Positions 61,469 to 64,000 of a DNA stretch of 64,000 nt are shown in pieces; the first letter of the stretch is position 1, and each line of letters opens with the position of its first letter. Under the pieces are notes generated by a model. The model had not been told where the DNA came from, did no database searches, and saw only the letters and a list, made by a program, of their open reading frames with translations. The stretch lies in assembly GCF_003854895.1 (NCBI RefSeq), contig NZ_CP033966.1:1860001-1924000 (forward strand), in the 5' to 3' direction. A program made the position numbers and the translations under genes. The DNA comes from Pigmentiphaga sp. H8. GTDB lineage: Bacteria > Pseudomonadota > Gammaproteobacteria > Burkholderiales > Burkholderiaceae_B.

Positions 61469-61487
61469 GCATTACGTTTGGTAATGC
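61469..61487. promoter_or_regulatory. 19-bp LysR-type operator between Bug and lysR genes
   Basis: GCATTAC and GTAATGC are perfect 7-bp arms around GTTTG, with the T-N11-A geometry of LysR boxes. It ends 9 bp before the regulator start and 90 bp before the Bug start, so one site could repress the former and activate the latter. Confidence 0.6.
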
Positions 61488-61496
61488 AAGAGCAGT

Positions 61497-62399
61497 GTGC
61501 GCATCCATTCTCCCTCCATGTCGGAACTGCACGCCTTCGTGACGGCGGCGCAACTGGGCAGCTTTACCAAGGCCGCCCAGACGCTGTGCGTGACCCAGGG
61601 CGCGATCAGCCGCGCCATCGCCCGGCTGGAGGACCATTTCGGGCAGCCCCTGATGGCCCGCAGCGCGCATGGATTGGCGTTGACCGAGGCGGGCCGGCGC
61701 CTGGCCGATGCCGCCGGCCCGCTGCAGGCCATCGAGGCGATCAGCGCGGAACTGCGGGCCGCCGCGCGCCGGCACCAGTTGAGCCTGTCGGTGGTCCCGA
61801 CGCTTGCCAGCGTCTGGCTGGTGCCGCGCCTGCCGGACTTCCACCGCCGGCATCCACAGGTCGAGCTGAGTTTCTCGGCCTATCGCCGGGACGAGGATTT
61901 TTCGGGTGCCATGCCCGATGCCGCCATCCTGAGCGGCGTGCCGGAGCAATGGCCGCAATGGCAGTGCGACTACGTCATCGGTAAGGACATCGTGGTCATC
62001 TGCCATCCGGACCGGCTGGCCGCCCGACGGGCCGCGGGGCGCTGGAAACATCCGGCCGAGCTGCTGGACGAGCCGCTGCTGTATCACACCAATGCCAAAG
62101 GCAACTGGCCGCACTGGTTCCAGGCGGTGGGCGTCGAGGCGGCGCCCCGCCTGGCCAACGGCTTCGACCAGGTGTCCATACTGGTGCGCGCGGTCATGGC
62201 CGACATGGGGCTGGCCGTGCTGCAGCGCTGCCTGGTACGCGACGAGGTCGAGTCGGCCCGGGTGGCCGTGCCTTTCGACGTGCCGGTCGAACTGCCTCGC
62301 GGCTACGTGCTTTGCACGCCCGTGCAGCGCCGTGATCATCCGGCCCTGATCGCTTTCCGGGCCTGGTTGCTCGAAACCGCTTCCAAGGAACCCGCCTAG
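61497..62399 (+). CDS. LysR-family regulator, GcvA-like
   Basis: A 300-residue LysR protein. SELHAFVTAAQLGSFTKAAQ and LCVTQGAISRAIARLEDHFG (about 31-50) form the DNA-binding domain in the GcvA style, and an effector domain starts near residue 95 (LSLSVVPTLASVWLVPRLPD). GTG 61497 gives the full N-terminus (MRIHSPSMSEL); ATG 61518 is an alternative. Divergent from the Bug-amidohydrolase unit. The amidase gene begins one base after its TAG, so they may be read together. Confidence 0.88.
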   Translation: MRIHSPSMSELHAFVTAAQLGSFTKAAQTLCVTQGAISRAIARLEDHFGQPLMARSAHGLALTEAGRRLADAAGPLQAIEAISAELRAAARRHQLSLSVVPTLASVWLVPRLPDFHRRHPQVELSFSAYRRDEDFSGAMPDAAILSGVPEQWPQWQCDYVIGKDIVVICHPDRLAARRAAGRWKHPAELLDEPLLYHTNAKGNWPHWFQAVGVEAAPRLANGFDQVSILVRAVMADMGLAVLQRCLVRDEVESARVAVPFDVPVELPRGYVLCTPVQRRDHPALIAFRAWLLETASKEPA

Positions 62400-63263
62400 A
62401 TGACGCGACGTTTCCCGTACTCGCCCCTGGCCATGCTCGGCCTGGCCGGCCTGCTCGCGCTCCAGGGCTGCGCGCCGATGGCGCCCGGCAGGCATGGCCT
62501 GGACATAGACACGTCCATTCGCGCGCGCAGCCAGGGCAGCCGGGTGCAATTCATCGTGCTCCACTACACCGTGTCGGAGTCGACGCGGGCACTGGGTACG
62601 CTCAGCCGGGGGGAGGTCAGCAGCCACTACCTGGTCACCGACGACGAACCGCCGCGCATCTACCGGCTGGTGGACGAGAGCCGGGCCGCCTGGCATGCCG
62701 GCCAGAGCGAGTGGAGCGGCTACACCTGGCTCAATCGCAGTTCGATAGGCATAGAGATCGTGAATCGCGGGCCGGTCGGGACGGCCGCCGACGGGACGCC
62801 GGCGTGGCAGCCATACCGGCCGTCGCAGATCCGGGCCGTGCGGGCGCTGGTGCGCGATATCGCCGACCGCCACGGGATCGCGCCGGAAAACATCGTCGGC
62901 CACAGCGACATCGCGCCGCTGCGCAAGCAGGACCCCGGTCCGCTGTTTCCCTGGCGCGAGCTGGCCCGCGAAGGCGTGGGCCGATGGTATGACGAATCGG
63001 TGGCCCAGGCGCTGGGCGCGCGCTTCGCGTCGCAGGGGTTGCCCGGCATGGAGTGGGCCCGGCGCCAGCTTGCGCGGGTGGGGTACGCGGTGCCGCGCGG
63101 CGATGCGCCCCCGCACGACATGCAGGCGGTCGTCGCGGCGTTCCAGATGCACTACCGGCCCGCGCGCTACGACGGCGTGTTCGATGCCGAGACCGCCGGC
63201 GTGCTGGCGGCGCTGGTCGCCGCGTCGGGGCCGGCGGGCGCGGACGATGCGTCGGTTTGGTAG
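62400..63263 (+). CDS. N-acetylmuramoyl-L-alanine amidase, AmiD-like lipoprotein
   Basis: A 287-residue lipoprotein with a lipobox LQGC (about 22-25). The Amidase_2 domain (about 45-200) has VLHYTVSES (first zinc histidine), WHAGQSEWSGYTWLNRSSIG and VGHSDIAPLRKQDPGPLFPW (second histidine and catalytic lysine region). A C-terminal peptidoglycan-binding domain (about 215-280) follows. It trims stem peptides or anhydro-muropeptides from the outer membrane's inner face, like AmiD. Function fits mltB at the other end of the window. Confidence 0.9.
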   Translation: MTRRFPYSPLAMLGLAGLLALQGCAPMAPGRHGLDIDTSIRARSQGSRVQFIVLHYTVSESTRALGTLSRGEVSSHYLVTDDEPPRIYRLVDESRAAWHAGQSEWSGYTWLNRSSIGIEIVNRGPVGTAADGTPAWQPYRPSQIRAVRALVRDIADRHGIAPENIVGHSDIAPLRKQDPGPLFPWRELAREGVGRWYDESVAQALGARFASQGLPGMEWARRQLARVGYAVPRGDAPPHDMQAVVAAFQMHYRPARYDGVFDAETAGVLAALVAASGPAGADDASVW

Positions 63264-63267
63264 CGGC

Positions 63268-63918
63268 CTAGTTCTTGGTGCCGAAGAGCCGGTCGCCGGC
63301 GTCGCCCAGACCCGGCACGATGTAGGCGTTCTCGTCCAGGTAGTCGTCCAGCGACGCCAGGTACATGGGGACGTCGGGATGGTGGTCGCAATAGACCTGC
63401 ATGCCCTCGGGCGAGGCCACCAGCGCGACGAAGATGATGCTCGAGGCCGGCACGCCGCGCTTCTTCAGCGCTTCCACCGCGTGGGCGGCCGAATAGCCCG
63501 TGCCTATCATCGGATCGCACAGGATGAAGGTTCGGCCCTCGAGTTCGGGCAGGCGCACGAGGTATTCCACCGGCCGGTGCTGGTCGTCGCGATACAGGCC
63601 GATATGGCCGACCCGGGCCGAGGGCACCAGGTCCAGCAGTCCGTCCGCCATGCCGCTGCCCGCCCGCAGCACCGGCACCACCGCGAGCTTCTTGCCGGCG
63701 ATGACCGGCGCGTCCATGGCCGTCATGGGCGTTTCGATCGGGCGCTGCGCCAGCGGGAGGTTGCGGGTGACCTCGTAGCCCATCAGTTGCGAGATTTCGC
63801 GCAGCAACTGGCGGAACGTCCGCGTCGACGTGTTCTTGTCGCGCATGTGGGTCAGCTTGTGCTGGATCAGCGGATGATCGAGGATGAACAGGTTGGGAAA
63901 GCGCGGATCGGTCTTCAC
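63268..63918 (-). CDS. upp: Uracil phosphoribosyltransferase
   Basis: A 216-residue salvage enzyme making UMP from uracil and PRPP. It has the N-terminal LFILDHPLIQHKLTHMRDKN, VVPVLRAGSGMADGLLDLVP, the PRPP-binding loop FILCDPMIGTGYSAAHAVEAL and the C-terminal GLGDAGDRLFGTKN, typical of Upp. AAGG lies before ATG 63918. Convergent with the amidase gene. Confidence 0.95.
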   Translation of the reverse strand: MKTDPRFPNLFILDHPLIQHKLTHMRDKNTSTRTFRQLLREISQLMGYEVTRNLPLAQRPIETPMTAMDAPVIAGKKLAVVPVLRAGSGMADGLLDLVPSARVGHIGLYRDDQHRPVEYLVRLPELEGRTFILCDPMIGTGYSAAHAVEALKKRGVPASSIIFVALVASPEGMQVYCDHHPDVPMYLASLDDYLDENAYIVPGLGDAGDRLFGTKN

Positions 63919-64000
63919 ATGCGTACCTTGAGGGTGGGCGGACGGCGCCTCGCATCGGGGCGCGGCCGATATTCTCCGCGATTGTATGCGCGATTAGAAT
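63919..64000 (-). promoter_or_regulatory. Upstream region of upp
   Basis: The last 82 bases are the 5' leader of upp. TACAAT at 63981-63986 (reverse strand) is a possible -10; its -35 would fall near or beyond the window edge. No further gene is visible. Confidence 0.3.

Overview
The window is chromosomal DNA from a high-GC betaproteobacterium, most likely an Alcaligenaceae member close to Bordetella or Achromobacter. The reasons are the strongly GC-biased third codon positions, the conserved orders hldD-comEA-cysM-mltB, rpsP-rimM-trmD-rplS and rng-maf-rlmH-rsfS-nadD-hemF-purD-yebC, and four periplasmic Bug/TctC-type receptors, a family greatly expanded in Bordetella. No rRNA, tRNA, CRISPR array, insertion sequence or phage gene was seen.

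Layout: 1-3.8 kb holds the hldD end, comEA, cysM, the lytic transglycosylase mltB and a histone-deacetylase-like amidohydrolase. 4-7.6 kb carries etfB-etfA and a large acyl-CoA dehydrogenase that probably feeds electrons into that flavoprotein. 7.6-17.7 kb is mostly sulfur: a 1-Cys peroxiredoxin of the LsfA type, a DoxX protein, cysB, and divergently sbp-cysT-cysW-cysA-cysH-cysD-cysN (sulfate uptake, ATP sulfurylase, APS reductase; no sulfite reductase here). 17.7-20.2 kb has a DUF454 membrane protein and a UvrD-like helicase with a C-terminal DUF5710-like domain. 20.2-24.1 kb is a GntR-controlled unit of Bug receptor, porin and short-chain dehydrogenase. 24.1-26.2 kb has an alpha/beta hydrolase with a G12 tract at its 5' end, facing away from a PA0069-type radical SAM gene preceded by a strong LexA box.

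26.2-34.1 kb is a catabolic cluster: IclR regulator, aldehyde dehydrogenase, enoyl-CoA hydratase, SMP-30 lactonase, acyl-CoA dehydrogenase, acyl-CoA ligase and Bug receptor, with an IclR-like operator in front. 34.1-39.7 kb holds a TM2 protein, the rpsP operon, a CoA-type Nudix hydrolase, a CobD/CbiB relative and two small proteins. 39.7-44.8 kb is an aromatic-degradation cluster (flavin hydroxylase, extradiol dioxygenase, GlcG-like protein, Bug receptor) with a divergent NodD/NahR-like LysR gene. A 244-bp imperfect palindrome follows it. 45-52.6 kb is the long leftward housekeeping block. 52.9-59.5 kb has a HerA/DUF853 ATPase and a MarR-controlled EmrAB-type tripartite efflux operon. 59.5-64 kb has an N-formylglutamate amidohydrolase, a Bug receptor, a LysR regulator, an AmiD-like amidase and upp.

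The most interesting signals are non-coding: a G12 tract as a candidate phase-variation switch, a LexA box before the PA0069 homologue, a three-hairpin dispersed repeat family forming a giant palindrome, matched MarR operators in front of the regulator and its efflux operon with a leaderless marR, paired ATC-N9-GAT boxes, and several clean operator palindromes. Gene functions are assigned by recognising families in the translated sequence. No database search was run.
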